Shown piece after piece: positions 6,853-14,112 of a stretch of DNA of 25,128 bases. The DNA comes from a virus. The notes under the pieces are model-generated. The model was given only the letters and a program-made list of their open reading frames with translations. It was not told where the DNA came from and ran no database searches. How positions within the stretch are numbered: the stretch's first letter is position 1; each line of letters opens with the position of its first letter. The position numbers and the translations under genes are program-made. The stretch spans positions 1-25,128 of the IMG/VR virus record IMGVR_UViG_3300017727_003125; one strand, 5' to 3'.

Positions 6853-8462
6853 TACTTATTTCTTTGATGTTTTGGTATATAATATTCTTTTAATTCTGGA
6901 AACACATCAAATAAATGTAATTCCCATTTAGTGCCTTCATAATATTTGTCAGCGTCAAGTAAATAATCAAATACTTCTTGAATATCTAATCCTTCTTCAG
7001 CAGGCATACGAAGTGCCTCTTGTATATCAGGCCATCCTTTGTATTTTGGTATTAAATCATCTTTTATTTTTTGAGGTAAGTTATTGGCTCTTAATAACGG
7101 AGGCGATTCTAACATAGCCCAATTTACTTGGTCAATCATATCTTTACCCTCAGTCATACACCAATCTATAACCTCATAAAATCTCATAACGCTAAGAAAA
7201 GAAACTAAGCCATTAAAGTCGGCATCTACATTATCATATTTGGCACACAAGGCAAGATTATCTTTAATTTTGTCCCAATTACATCTTCTTCTCATGTACT
7301 CAATGGTTTTACCTACACCATCAACAGAAGCAACCATAGAAACTCTTTTAAATTTAGGTATGTAATCAAATATATTATGTTTACCACCTTTTGTTTCTGT
7401 TAAGTTTGTTTGATATTTAAGATAGATATGTTTGGCGTGACCTGATGCTATTAACTTGTCTAATAACTCATAATGTTTTTTCATAATTAATGGTTCGCCA
7501 CCAATAATCTTTATACTTCTTATGTATGGTGCCAACTCTAAAGTTTGATCTACCATAGACTTTTTGTTTTGAATTTTTACTTGAGCTTTTAGTTTAGGTA
7601 TTACATAATCACCATGTTCATCTAGTTTTACATCTGGTTCTTTAATTATATTAGTTTTATCTCTAGTCACCCATTTAAAATGATCTAGTGTTTCTTTATT
7701 TAACTCTCCAAAAATAGCGTCATTCCATACACCATCATTAGCAACCTTTTGACGAATAGTAGAATTTTGGTGAGTACACATATAACAGTCTAAATTACAC
7801 TCTGATCCATAAACTTTTAATTGAACTTCTATAATTCTTTCGTCAAAATCAAATAGACCACTTGCTTTAAATAATTGTGCTGATCTATCTACTTTACCCC
7901 AAAAATCAAAATCGTTAGTATGAATTTTCATACAAGCAGTTCTTCTAGACTTACCATATCTTTTTTCATCTGAAACACATCTTACGCAATATTTGTTTAC
8001 GTTTTTAAATTCTTTTTCTTTGGGGTCAAGCATTTCTTTACGAATACCATTAAGAGCTTCACTATTAATCATCCATTCTTTCATTGATGTATTAAGTATA
8101 TTATGTTTACCGTCAGGTTTACCAAAACAACATGGTTGATAATTGCCATCTATTTCCATATATAATTGAGTAAAAGGAATATCGCAAAAGAAAATCTCTT
8201 TGTCTTTTGCTTGTTGAGCTATTGATCCTTTTTTAAGCAAATCTGGAATATAACTAAGTTTTTTACGACCTAAAGAATCATATTTTTTTTGAGGTTCTTG
8301 AAACCATGAATCAGTATTAACATTACCGCCAGTAGATTTATCTCCAGGACCGCCTTTAGTCATATGTTTAGGTAGTTCTTTATCCTGCTTTTTATCCTCA
8401 TCTAAAAAATCATAACGACTTTCTATATCTGTATCAGGCCAGTTGGGAAATTTTTCACTCAT
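6852..8462 (-). CDS. Radical SAM protein with N-terminal SPASM-like domain (paralogue of the fusion's first half)
   Basis: A 536-residue protein. Residues ~91-180 form a SPASM-like domain placed before the core: FFCDIPFTQLYMEIDGNYQPCC (C93, C111, C112), NILNTSMKEW, and YCVRC (C159, C162). The radical SAM core has ECNLDCYMC (C222, C226, C229) and IKIIGGEPLI. After the core comes KRVSMVASVDGVGKTIEYMRRR, then a conserved tail ending DVFPELKEYY. It matches the first ~465 residues of the protein at 1-2529 along most of its length, including the N-terminal LTKGGPGDK-like segment (MTKGGPGDK here), so the two are in-operon paralogues. Start and stop each overlap their neighbours by one base (TAATG). 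Radical SAM enzymes with this layout occur in marine T4-like phages from memory; the substrate is unknown. Confidence 0.88.
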   Translation of the reverse strand: MSEKFPNWPDTDIESRYDFLDEDKKQDKELPKHMTKGGPGDKSTGGNVNTDSWFQEPQKKYDSLGRKKLSYIPDLLKKGSIAQQAKDKEIFFCDIPFTQLYMEIDGNYQPCCFGKPDGKHNILNTSMKEWMINSEALNGIRKEMLDPKEKEFKNVNKYCVRCVSDEKRYGKSRRTACMKIHTNDFDFWGKVDRSAQLFKASGLFDFDERIIEVQLKVYGSECNLDCYMCTHQNSTIRQKVANDGVWNDAIFGELNKETLDHFKWVTRDKTNIIKEPDVKLDEHGDYVIPKLKAQVKIQNKKSMVDQTLELAPYIRSIKIIGGEPLIMKKHYELLDKLIASGHAKHIYLKYQTNLTETKGGKHNIFDYIPKFKRVSMVASVDGVGKTIEYMRRRCNWDKIKDNLALCAKYDNVDADFNGLVSFLSVMRFYEVIDWCMTEGKDMIDQVNWAMLESPPLLRANNLPQKIKDDLIPKYKGWPDIQEALRMPAEEGLDIQEVFDYLLDADKYYEGTKWELHLFDVFPELKEYYIPKHQRNK

Positions 8463-9259
8463 TATTTTACTTTCTTTAAAATTTGGTATTCTTCTAATAA
8501 CATATTTATCTTATCACAAACAGCTATATGTCCTAGTCCATTAGGGTGATTATCAAAATAAGATACTCTATTTAGTGATTGCTTATTTGACCATAAATCA
8601 AGTTTATCTTTTAATCTAAATCCGCCTAATTTTTTTACAGGAGGCCATCCCATAAATTTAGAAATATTTAATTTGTCTTCATATTTCATTATTGTTCTTA
8701 ATATAATTTTTTCATCTTGTTTTTCATTTCCTGGATATTTATCTTTAAAATTAGGATCTGCTCCTGACTCAATATCACTTTGACTTGGCATTAAACCTTC
8801 TAAATAATGTTCAAAAAGTTCTATCATTTGAAACTGAACATAAGTTAAATTATATCTTTCACATAGTATTTGAAAATCTAAATAATGCCCTAGAGACTTT
8901 TCAACCCAATAGGGTAGATTGCCATGTGTATTAATTCTTACTGCTCTCCAACCTTTTCTTCTATCATGTTTTAAATTAAGAACATTTAAGTCCTTGTAAT
9001 CTTGTCTTGGCGCTTGTGACCAAGCAGCAATAACTAAACCAATTTGACTTTTATCTTTTATTTTAATTATTTCATTTCGTAAAGTTGTGTAGATAAATTC
9101 ATTACCTTGAGCAGACAAAGCCACATTAATAGCTTTCATGCCTAGTTTTTCTGCTAATAATTCAGGCCATTTTTTATAACTAAAGTCCATATCAGGATGA
9201 GATATAGAATCAAAGTCATCAGTTGTATTACTATCTCCACTAACTATCAGATACTTCAT
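8462..9259 (-). CDS. SGNH/GDSL-type hydrolase or acyltransferase
   Basis: I chose ATG 9259-9257 (MKYLIVSGDSNTT), 265 residues. An upstream GTG at 9337 would add 26 residues lying over the upstream gene and placed before the first strand of the fold. KYLIVSGDSNT is SGNH block I, with the nucleophile S10. NVALSAQGNEF gives the Gly and Asn of blocks II and III. YFDNHPNGLGH near the C-terminus holds the D-x-H pair (D236, H238) of block V. Such enzymes remove or transfer acyl groups on sugars, lipids or polysaccharides. No signal peptide is seen, so the enzyme is likely cytoplasmic. It sits second in the operon, overlapping the PP-loop gene by 20 bases. A role in adjusting acylation of the pathway product is inferred. 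Confidence 0.75.
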   Translation of the reverse strand: MKYLIVSGDSNTTDDFDSISHPDMDFSYKKWPELLAEKLGMKAINVALSAQGNEFIYTTLRNEIIKIKDKSQIGLVIAAWSQAPRQDYKDLNVLNLKHDRRKGWRAVRINTHGNLPYWVEKSLGHYLDFQILCERYNLTYVQFQMIELFEHYLEGLMPSQSDIESGADPNFKDKYPGNEKQDEKIILRTIMKYEDKLNISKFMGWPPVKKLGGFRLKDKLDLWSNKQSLNRVSYFDNHPNGLGHIAVCDKINMLLEEYQILKKVK

Positions 9260-10088
9260 TAAATGCCCAATCTTTTTCATAACACCAAAAACATTGCCAA
9301 CACCATTCAGTGAAATTGTTTGTTTGATTTTTACCACCTACGCATGATCTCGTTATAGGATATAAATCTTTCATTAAATTTTCTTCTTTAAATACACCTG
9401 CAACAAATCTTTTATTTACATTTAAAAAAGGTTGATACACATTGTAACGCAATTCAGGTTTATCAAACACATCACGCCTTGGTTCACCTTGTACTCTTTC
9501 AATTTCAAAAGAACCCCATTGTTTAGGCCAATGATAGTTTCTCATTTTATCTGCAAAACCCATTCTAATTTTTACTGGTGGATTAGCTGTCATACCATCA
9601 AGTCTTAAAGGTTTACCTATCTTTTTCATAAAAGCATTATTCTGATCATCTATTGAATTGACTTTTGACATTTGAACTAAATTAAGACTTTTATATTCAT
9701 CTCTACTCTTTATCATTTTTTCCGCTCTATGATAAGTTGTTGGATCTAAATCATTATATGAACCTACCTCTATATCATTAATCTTTGAATGAGGAAAACG
9801 GTTCTTAATAAATTTTGATATTTCAATGGCTGCGTCAGCGTCTTTAGGAGCATTTACATCTCTTAATGTTAATGGATATATTTCTATATCAGGAAAATAT
9901 TTAGCTGTTAGAAAAAAGGCTGATGCTGAATCACAACCACCTGATAATGAAACTACAACTTGTTTAGGTATGCCATTATCATCATAATCAACGTCTGTTA
10001 ATGCTCTTTGTTTATAAGGTGATATACTAATTAAAGATTGTATTTTAGTATAAAAATCAACTGTTTGGTTTCCGTATTTTAAAATCAT
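9240..10088 (-). CDS. PP-loop ATPase with QueC-like four-cysteine site
   Basis: A 282-residue protein, first gene of the leftward operon. VVVSLSGGCDSASAFFL is the PP-loop (residues 49-54 SGGCDS), which binds ATP and adenylates a carboxylate or carbonyl oxygen. The C-terminus carries PITRSC and WCWQCFWCYEKDWAF; C249, C263, C266 and C269 match the zinc site of QueC, which ends similarly with a Cys-rich stretch and a basic residue then Gly/Ala-Phe. QueC makes 7-cyano-7-deazaguanine from CDG. The middle of the protein does not read as a typical QueC, so a sugar- or peptide-directed relative (for example asparagine-synthetase-like) remains possible. Two late promoter boxes lie 26-45 bases upstream; the Shine-Dalgarno is weak (AAAGAA). 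Confidence 0.7.
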   Translation of the reverse strand: MILKYGNQTVDFYTKIQSLISISPYKQRALTDVDYDDNGIPKQVVVSLSGGCDSASAFFLTAKYFPDIEIYPLTLRDVNAPKDADAAIEISKFIKNRFPHSKINDIEVGSYNDLDPTTYHRAEKMIKSRDEYKSLNLVQMSKVNSIDDQNNAFMKKIGKPLRLDGMTANPPVKIRMGFADKMRNYHWPKQWGSFEIERVQGEPRRDVFDKPELRYNVYQPFLNVNKRFVAGVFKEENLMKDLYPITRSCVGGKNQTNNFTEWCWQCFWCYEKDWAFNEVSDS

Positions 10089-10113
10089 AATTCTTTTATA
10101 AATTCAATATGTA

Positions 10114-10121
10114 TATTTATA
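10114..10121 (-). promoter_or_regulatory. T4-type late promoter box for the leftward operon
   Basis: The minus strand reads TATAAATA, the T4-like late promoter -10 element recognised by the gp55-type sigma factor. The predicted +1 lies six bases on, near 10108, giving a leader of about 20 bases before the PP-loop gene's ATG at 10088. Confidence 0.7.
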
Positions 10122-10125
10122 TGAC

Positions 10126-10133
10126 TATTTATA
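10126..10133 (-). promoter_or_regulatory. Second T4-type late promoter box for the leftward operon
   Basis: A second TATAAATA on the minus strand, 12 bases upstream of the first. Its predicted +1 is near 10120. Tandem boxes may raise output or allow two start points for the ten-gene operon. Confidence 0.65.
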
Positions 10134-10138
10134 AACGT

Positions 10139-10146
10139 TATAAATA
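10139..10146 (+). promoter_or_regulatory. T4-type late promoter box, predicted leaderless transcript
   Basis: TATAAATA on the plus strand. If it spans -13 to -6 as in T4, +1 is 10152, which is the A of the start codon of the next gene. With the two minus-strand boxes it forms a compact divergent control region in the 63-base gap. Confidence 0.7.
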
Positions 10147-10151
10147 ATAAT

Positions 10152-10796
10152 ATGAATGATAATGATAAAGCTCTATTGAGATTGAGTACAATGTGTGATT
10201 GGATTGAATTTCCAGGTTTTAAAAAAGACAAATTATTAGAAGAATTAAGACCTTTTGAAAAAGACTGGAAAAGATATAATTACAATACAAAAAAACCAAA
10301 TAATCGTTGGGGATTAAGTGTAACAAGTATTGACGGAGGACTTCACGGTATTCCTGATTTATCAAGTTTAAGAGAATGGGAAGTACATACAGGTGAAGTA
10401 GTACACAACCACGATATAAATGTTCCTACAGACGTATGGAAACAATGTCCTACTTTACAATCAATATTAGAACCATGGAAACCTTGGTTAGGCCGTTGTC
10501 ACTTTTTACGGATGGACAGAGGCAGTTATTTTCCTGAACATTTTGATATTAATAAAGAAGACTATAGTTATGATGAAGTTAGATTTGTTGGATTTGTTAG
10601 ATGTAATGAAAAAGATTTTAAATGGATTTATGATGATAAAGTTATCAAAGGCAATCAAGGTTCATTATGGTATTTCAACGGCAATAAAAAACATAGTGTT
10701 TTTTCAATGATTGACGGTGTAATTATATTAGTAATGTGTTTAAAATTTGATAAACATTTATTTCAGAAAATTTTGGATTATGGTAAAGTAAAATAA
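10152..10796 (+). CDS. 2-oxoglutarate/Fe(II) oxygenase-like (Asp/Asn hydroxylase type) protein
   Basis: A 214-residue protein. GRCHFLRMDRGSYFPEHFD contains an H-x-D pair (H130, D132), followed about 50 residues later by WYFNGNKKHSVFS with H181. Together these give the HxD...H iron-binding facial triad of a double-stranded beta-helix oxygenase. The R-x-x-x-G-x-x-x-P-x-H-x-D wording is closest to the aspartyl/asparaginyl beta-hydroxylase group. The 2-oxoglutarate-binding Arg is not certain. The ATG at 10152 has no Shine-Dalgarno and lies six bases past a late promoter box; the next in-frame ATG (10191) has no convincing ribosome site either. The stop overlaps the TctA gene's start (TAATG), so the two are co-translated. 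The hydroxylated substrate is unknown. Confidence 0.55.
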   Translation: MNDNDKALLRLSTMCDWIEFPGFKKDKLLEELRPFEKDWKRYNYNTKKPNNRWGLSVTSIDGGLHGIPDLSSLREWEVHTGEVVHNHDINVPTDVWKQCPTLQSILEPWKPWLGRCHFLRMDRGSYFPEHFDINKEDYSYDEVRFVGFVRCNEKDFKWIYDDKVIKGNQGSLWYFNGNKKHSVFSMIDGVIILVMCLKFDKHLFQKILDYGKVK

Positions 10797-12064
10797 TGTT
10801 ATCTATATTATGGTGTTTGTTGGGTATTTTAGCAGGTGTAATTTTTGGTACTATACCAGGTGCAGCTGCCTTTCTTGCAATCGCAACATTTTACCCTTTA
10901 CTCTATACATTAGATCCATTTAATATATTGTTATTTTATATTGCTCTTCTTATTACTTGTAATTATACTAACTCGGTTACAGCAATCCTATATGGTATAC
11001 CGGGTGACGCAACAGCAGTGGCAACTGCAAGGCATGGTCATAACTTATTATTAAAAGGTAAAGGTCATCTTGCTGTAAGTAGTAATGCAATCTCTAGTAC
11101 AATTGGTTCTATATTTGCCATAGGTTTATTCTTAATATTTTTTTCTAGTATTTACAGCATATTTCAGTTTTATAATAGCACAATACAATTGGCAATTATA
11201 TCTTTAGCAGTCATATTGTTAACTGTATTATCAAAACAAAAAACTTGGCATACTATAATTCTTTTTATAATAGGAGGAGTTTTAGCTAAGATAGGATTTA
11301 ACAATGTGACTTATTCGACATGGGGAACATTCGGTATAGATTATTTAACATTAGGCATACCGTTTAGTGCTGTAATGATTGGCTTGTACATAGTACCTGA
11401 ATTATTAAAATTTAGGGGTGTTGAATTTAGTTTTAGAAAAAGCATAAAGAAATTTGGTTATTCATCAAGCACATTACCTGCAACAGGTATAGGTAGTTTT
11501 GTTGGTTTTTGGTGTGGTTTAATACCTGGTGCAACCAATGTTTTAGGAAGTTATTTAAGTGCTAATTTAGTTAAAACAGATATTAAGAAGATAGCGGCCG
11601 CAGAATCAGCAAACAATAGTGGCGCTTTAAGTTCTTTATTACCATTAATAATATTAGGTATACCTATTGTTGGTAGTGAAGTGTTAATTTATTATTTGAT
11701 TGTAAGTAAAGGATTTACTTTTGGTTTAGATACAATAGGATACTTCACCAATATACTTTACTATATTCCAATTATATTAATTGCTTGTTTGATATTATCA
11801 TGGGGGTATTTTAACATATTAGGAGGTCTAACTAGTCTTTATGAAAAGCATAAGAATATATTTACGATAGGTATTGTTATATTCATATCTGTAATGAGTA
11901 CATACATATATCCTGTCAAAGAATGGTTGTTGTTATCATTAATTGTATTAAGTATATTTGGTTTCTTTTTAAGAAAGTTTGATACATTTCCTATATTATA
12001 TGGATATTTTTTAACAGATTTGTTTTGGGATAACTTAATGAGAGTTATAGTGATATACGGATGA
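10796..12064 (+). CDS. tctA: TctA-family permease of a tripartite tricarboxylate transporter
   Basis: A 422-residue integral membrane protein with about ten or more hydrophobic segments. The N-terminal GVIFGTIPGAAAF and YTNSVTAILYGIPGDATAVATA match the first signature of the TctA family. The second signature is present at GFWCGLIPGATNVLGSYLSA and AAAESANNSGALSSLLPLIILGIPI, which follows the family's E-x-A-N-N-A then P-L-x-x-L-G-I-P-G. TctA is the large subunit that moves citrate-like or other carboxylates across the inner membrane with ion coupling, using TctC for capture and TctB as small subunit. Family members are usually near 500 residues, so this one is compact. No TctB gene is visible; a TctC-like gene lies at 13232-14011 on the other strand. 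It overlaps its neighbours by 1 and 4 bases (TAATG, ATGA). Confidence 0.85.
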   Translation: MLSILWCLLGILAGVIFGTIPGAAAFLAIATFYPLLYTLDPFNILLFYIALLITCNYTNSVTAILYGIPGDATAVATARHGHNLLLKGKGHLAVSSNAISSTIGSIFAIGLFLIFFSSIYSIFQFYNSTIQLAIISLAVILLTVLSKQKTWHTIILFIIGGVLAKIGFNNVTYSTWGTFGIDYLTLGIPFSAVMIGLYIVPELLKFRGVEFSFRKSIKKFGYSSSTLPATGIGSFVGFWCGLIPGATNVLGSYLSANLVKTDIKKIAAAESANNSGALSSLLPLIILGIPIVGSEVLIYYLIVSKGFTFGLDTIGYFTNILYYIPIILIACLILSWGYFNILGGLTSLYEKHKNIFTIGIVIFISVMSTYIYPVKEWLLLSLIVLSIFGFFLRKFDTFPILYGYFLTDLFWDNLMRVIVIYG

Positions 12065-13245
12065 AAACTTTAGTATTAGGATATCCTAGAGGTTGGAATA
12101 AATGGAAGTGTATTGTAAAAGCACTAGAGAATATTGGTCACGAAGTAGATACAGTTATTGAAAATTATGATGATATTGAAGGACCGTATGATAGAATTTA
12201 TACGGTTGCAGAAAGTCTATTACCCATACAAGCAAAATTAGAAAAACAATGGGGTATAAAAAATGTATCAGAAACAGCAGCTGATATATTATCTAATAAG
12301 AAAAAATTTGATGACATGTGTATATCTCTAGGCCTAGAAAGCTTAATTCCTTTTAGTGTAATACCAACACAACCAAAAGATTTAGATATATTTAAAGATA
12401 TTCCTTTTATAATAAAACCAGTTATAGGTTCAGGCAGTAAACCTGGCGGTATGAATTATATATCTTTTAAAAATAAGAATGAATTTTTATTATCTGTTGC
12501 AGAAACAGACTTACAGTTTTTTAAGAACAATAAAAGAGGTAAAGAAGATCCTGAATTTAATAATCGTATTAATTTTTATATGGCACAAGAACAACTTATG
12601 TCAATGCGTATGTGGAATCCATATTATTATGTTAATAATACAGGTGATATTAAAGAACTTGCATGGTTAAAAACTACAAATACATATAATCAAATTGATC
12701 AGTATAAATTTCAAACCAGAAATAATGAATTAATAAGTGTTAGTAAAGATGAAGTACCAATAGAAGTTAGAGAAAAGGCACATATATTTTTTGATAAAAT
12801 AATTAATAATTTAAAATTAAGAAATATGATATTTTCTGGACCTGATTTCTATAAAGTAGAAGATAAAATAAAAATGATAGATTGCAATCCTAGATTAGGT
12901 CAGGGATTACAACAATTAGATGATGTGCATAATAATGAAATATTACCTAAGATATTAAAAGACGAACCTTTTTCTTTTGATAAGAAAATATTATGGAAAA
13001 TGGCAAATTTAAAACCTGGTAAAATAAAGTCAGTTAAAGATACTTCTCATTTAAAAAAATATCTAGTAAAGACTAACAATGATAAATTAAAACCTAATGA
13101 AACTATAGCTAAGTATGTACATATAAACCAAGAACACAAAGCGCCTAAGGTGGGATTTCTAATAACTGGCACTAACGAGTCCGATATGCAAAAAACATAT
13201 CAGATCGTTAATGACCAATTACAAGAGTGTATTAGTTACTATTAA
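12061..13245 (+). CDS. ATP-grasp ligase-like protein
   Basis: A 394-residue protein. The N-terminus (MKTLVLGYPRGWNKW) looks like a pre-ATP-grasp Rossmann-like domain. FIIKPVIGSGSKPGG (~118-132) supplies the ATP-binding lysine and glycine-rich loop, MAQEQLM the hinge region, and KIKMIDCNPRLGQG (~272-285) the acidic/Asn magnesium-binding motif (D-x-N-P-R). These enzymes join a carboxylate to an amine or thiol through an acyl phosphate. The substrate is unknown, but a ligase next to a hydroxylase-like protein and a carboxylate permease suggests carboxylic acid chemistry. The start overlaps the TctA stop by four bases. The end runs 14 bases into the 3' end of the convergent TctC-like gene. Confidence 0.75.
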   Translation: MKTLVLGYPRGWNKWKCIVKALENIGHEVDTVIENYDDIEGPYDRIYTVAESLLPIQAKLEKQWGIKNVSETAADILSNKKKFDDMCISLGLESLIPFSVIPTQPKDLDIFKDIPFIIKPVIGSGSKPGGMNYISFKNKNEFLLSVAETDLQFFKNNKRGKEDPEFNNRINFYMAQEQLMSMRMWNPYYYVNNTGDIKELAWLKTTNTYNQIDQYKFQTRNNELISVSKDEVPIEVREKAHIFFDKIINNLKLRNMIFSGPDFYKVEDKIKMIDCNPRLGQGLQQLDDVHNNEILPKILKDEPFSFDKKILWKMANLKPGKIKSVKDTSHLKKYLVKTNNDKLKPNETIAKYVHINQEHKAPKVGFLITGTNESDMQKTYQIVNDQLQECISYY

Positions 13246-14011
13246 GAATAATAGCAGCTTCAACTTTATTTACAAGTGAAGTTGCATTGTTATCATTTAA
13301 CACATAAGTTTCTGTACCAGCAAAGGCAGTTTGCCATGCTTCAGAAGCTGATAAATCTGTTAAGACATTTCTTAACTCTTCAACAGTTCCGTTTTCAGCG
13401 TTTACAGTTACAATGACATCAACAAATGCAAAGTCTATATCACCTTTAGAACTAAAGGCAAAACAATTACCATCTGCTTCTACTTTAGCCTGTTTAGTTT
13501 GAATTGTAAAGATAGTATCAGCGTCTTTACCTAGATAACCTCTAGTAGTAGCACCACTACCATCATACGGTACAATTTCAAAATCAAAGTTATTTGATTT
13601 AGCTAAGTCAGTTAAAAATTTCTCAACAGCAGGTGATTTACCCCATGTTGCAATTTTAAGCATTTCACCATTCATATCTGATAGTGAATTATATGTACGA
13701 CTACAAAGTATTGTTTCATATGCTGTAACACCGACAATAGTATTTTTATCCATAGTTACAGACGGAAGAGATGAATCTCCTGGCCATTCTGTAGACCATA
13801 AAGTAAGTACATTACTTTTGTCAAAGTGTGTACCTGCTACAACTGGATTGTTTGCCTGAATGTAATTAGTGTTATCTAATTTTTCAGAAATCATTGTAAG
13901 CATTTGATGAAATGCACCAGTGTCACTACCTGCGTTAACTACAGTTGTGTTACCAGCGTATGACGTATTTGCAAATACGAACATCAAAAATGCTATAATA
14001 TATTTTTTCAT
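13232..14011 (-). CDS. TctC/Bug-like periplasmic solute-binding protein
   Basis: A 259-residue protein. MKKYIIAFLMFVFANTSYA is a clear signal peptide with predicted cleavage after SYA, so the product is exported. The mature part has AGSDTGAFHQMLTMI near the start, a central ILCSRTYNSLSDMNGEMLKIA, and FEIVPYDGSGATTRGYLGKDAD. The last matches the V-P-Y-x-G-x-x-x-x-x-x-x-x-L-G segment of the Bug/TctC family, which binds carboxylates such as citrate in the periplasm. It is shorter than usual (~300 residues). A strong Shine-Dalgarno AGGAG (14018-14022) lies six bases before the ATG, and a late promoter box precedes it. It probably supplies TctA (10796-12064), from which it is separated by one gene and a strand change. 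Confidence 0.65.
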   Translation of the reverse strand: MKKYIIAFLMFVFANTSYAGNTTVVNAGSDTGAFHQMLTMISEKLDNTNYIQANNPVVAGTHFDKSNVLTLWSTEWPGDSSLPSVTMDKNTIVGVTAYETILCSRTYNSLSDMNGEMLKIATWGKSPAVEKFLTDLAKSNNFDFEIVPYDGSGATTRGYLGKDADTIFTIQTKQAKVEADGNCFAFSSKGDIDFAFVDVIVTVNAENGTVEELRNVLTDLSASEAWQTAFAGTETYVLNDNNATSLVNKVEAAIILNSN

Positions 14012-14046
14012 TATATACTCCTATAATATTATAAGTTAATTAAATT

Positions 14047-14054
14047 TATTTATA
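14047..14054 (-). promoter_or_regulatory. T4-type late promoter box for the TctC-like gene
   Basis: The minus strand reads TATAAATA; the predicted +1 near 14041 gives a leader of about 30 bases that includes the AGGAG site. It shows that the binding protein has its own late promoter rather than being an antisense artefact. Confidence 0.7.
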
Positions 14055-14087
14055 ACAGTAATATAACATCTTTTTTGGAGAATGTCA

Positions 14088-14108
14088 ATGGCCAGGCTTT
14101 ATAAATAA
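14088..14108 (+). other. Six-codon mini-ORF (MARLYK) ending inside a late promoter
   Basis: ATG at 14088 follows GGAG (14077-14080) with seven bases between. It encodes MARLYK, and its last codons, TAT AAA TAA, form the TATAAATA box. An in-frame ATG at 14082 would add MS; an in-frame stop at 14064 rules out a longer gene here. Four bases separate its stop from the next start (14113), close enough for reinitiation. It may be a leader peptide or the scar of a lost gene. Confidence 0.35.
14100..14107 (+). promoter_or_regulatory. T4-type late promoter box, predicted leaderless transcript
   Basis: TATAAATA with exactly five bases before ATG 14113, the same spacing as at 10139-10146. The predicted +1 is the A of the start codon. 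Confidence 0.75.
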
Positions 14109-14112
14109 TAGC

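Noticed and set aside
9260-9337. Longer N-terminus of the SGNH protein from GTG 9337
   Set aside because: The added residues fall wholly over the upstream PP-loop gene and precede the first strand of the SGNH fold; ATG 9259 starts the fold directly.
13253-13285. Imperfect inverted repeat that might be a terminator for the plus-strand operon
   Set aside because: It lies inside the coding part of the TctC-like gene, pairs poorly and has no following T-run.
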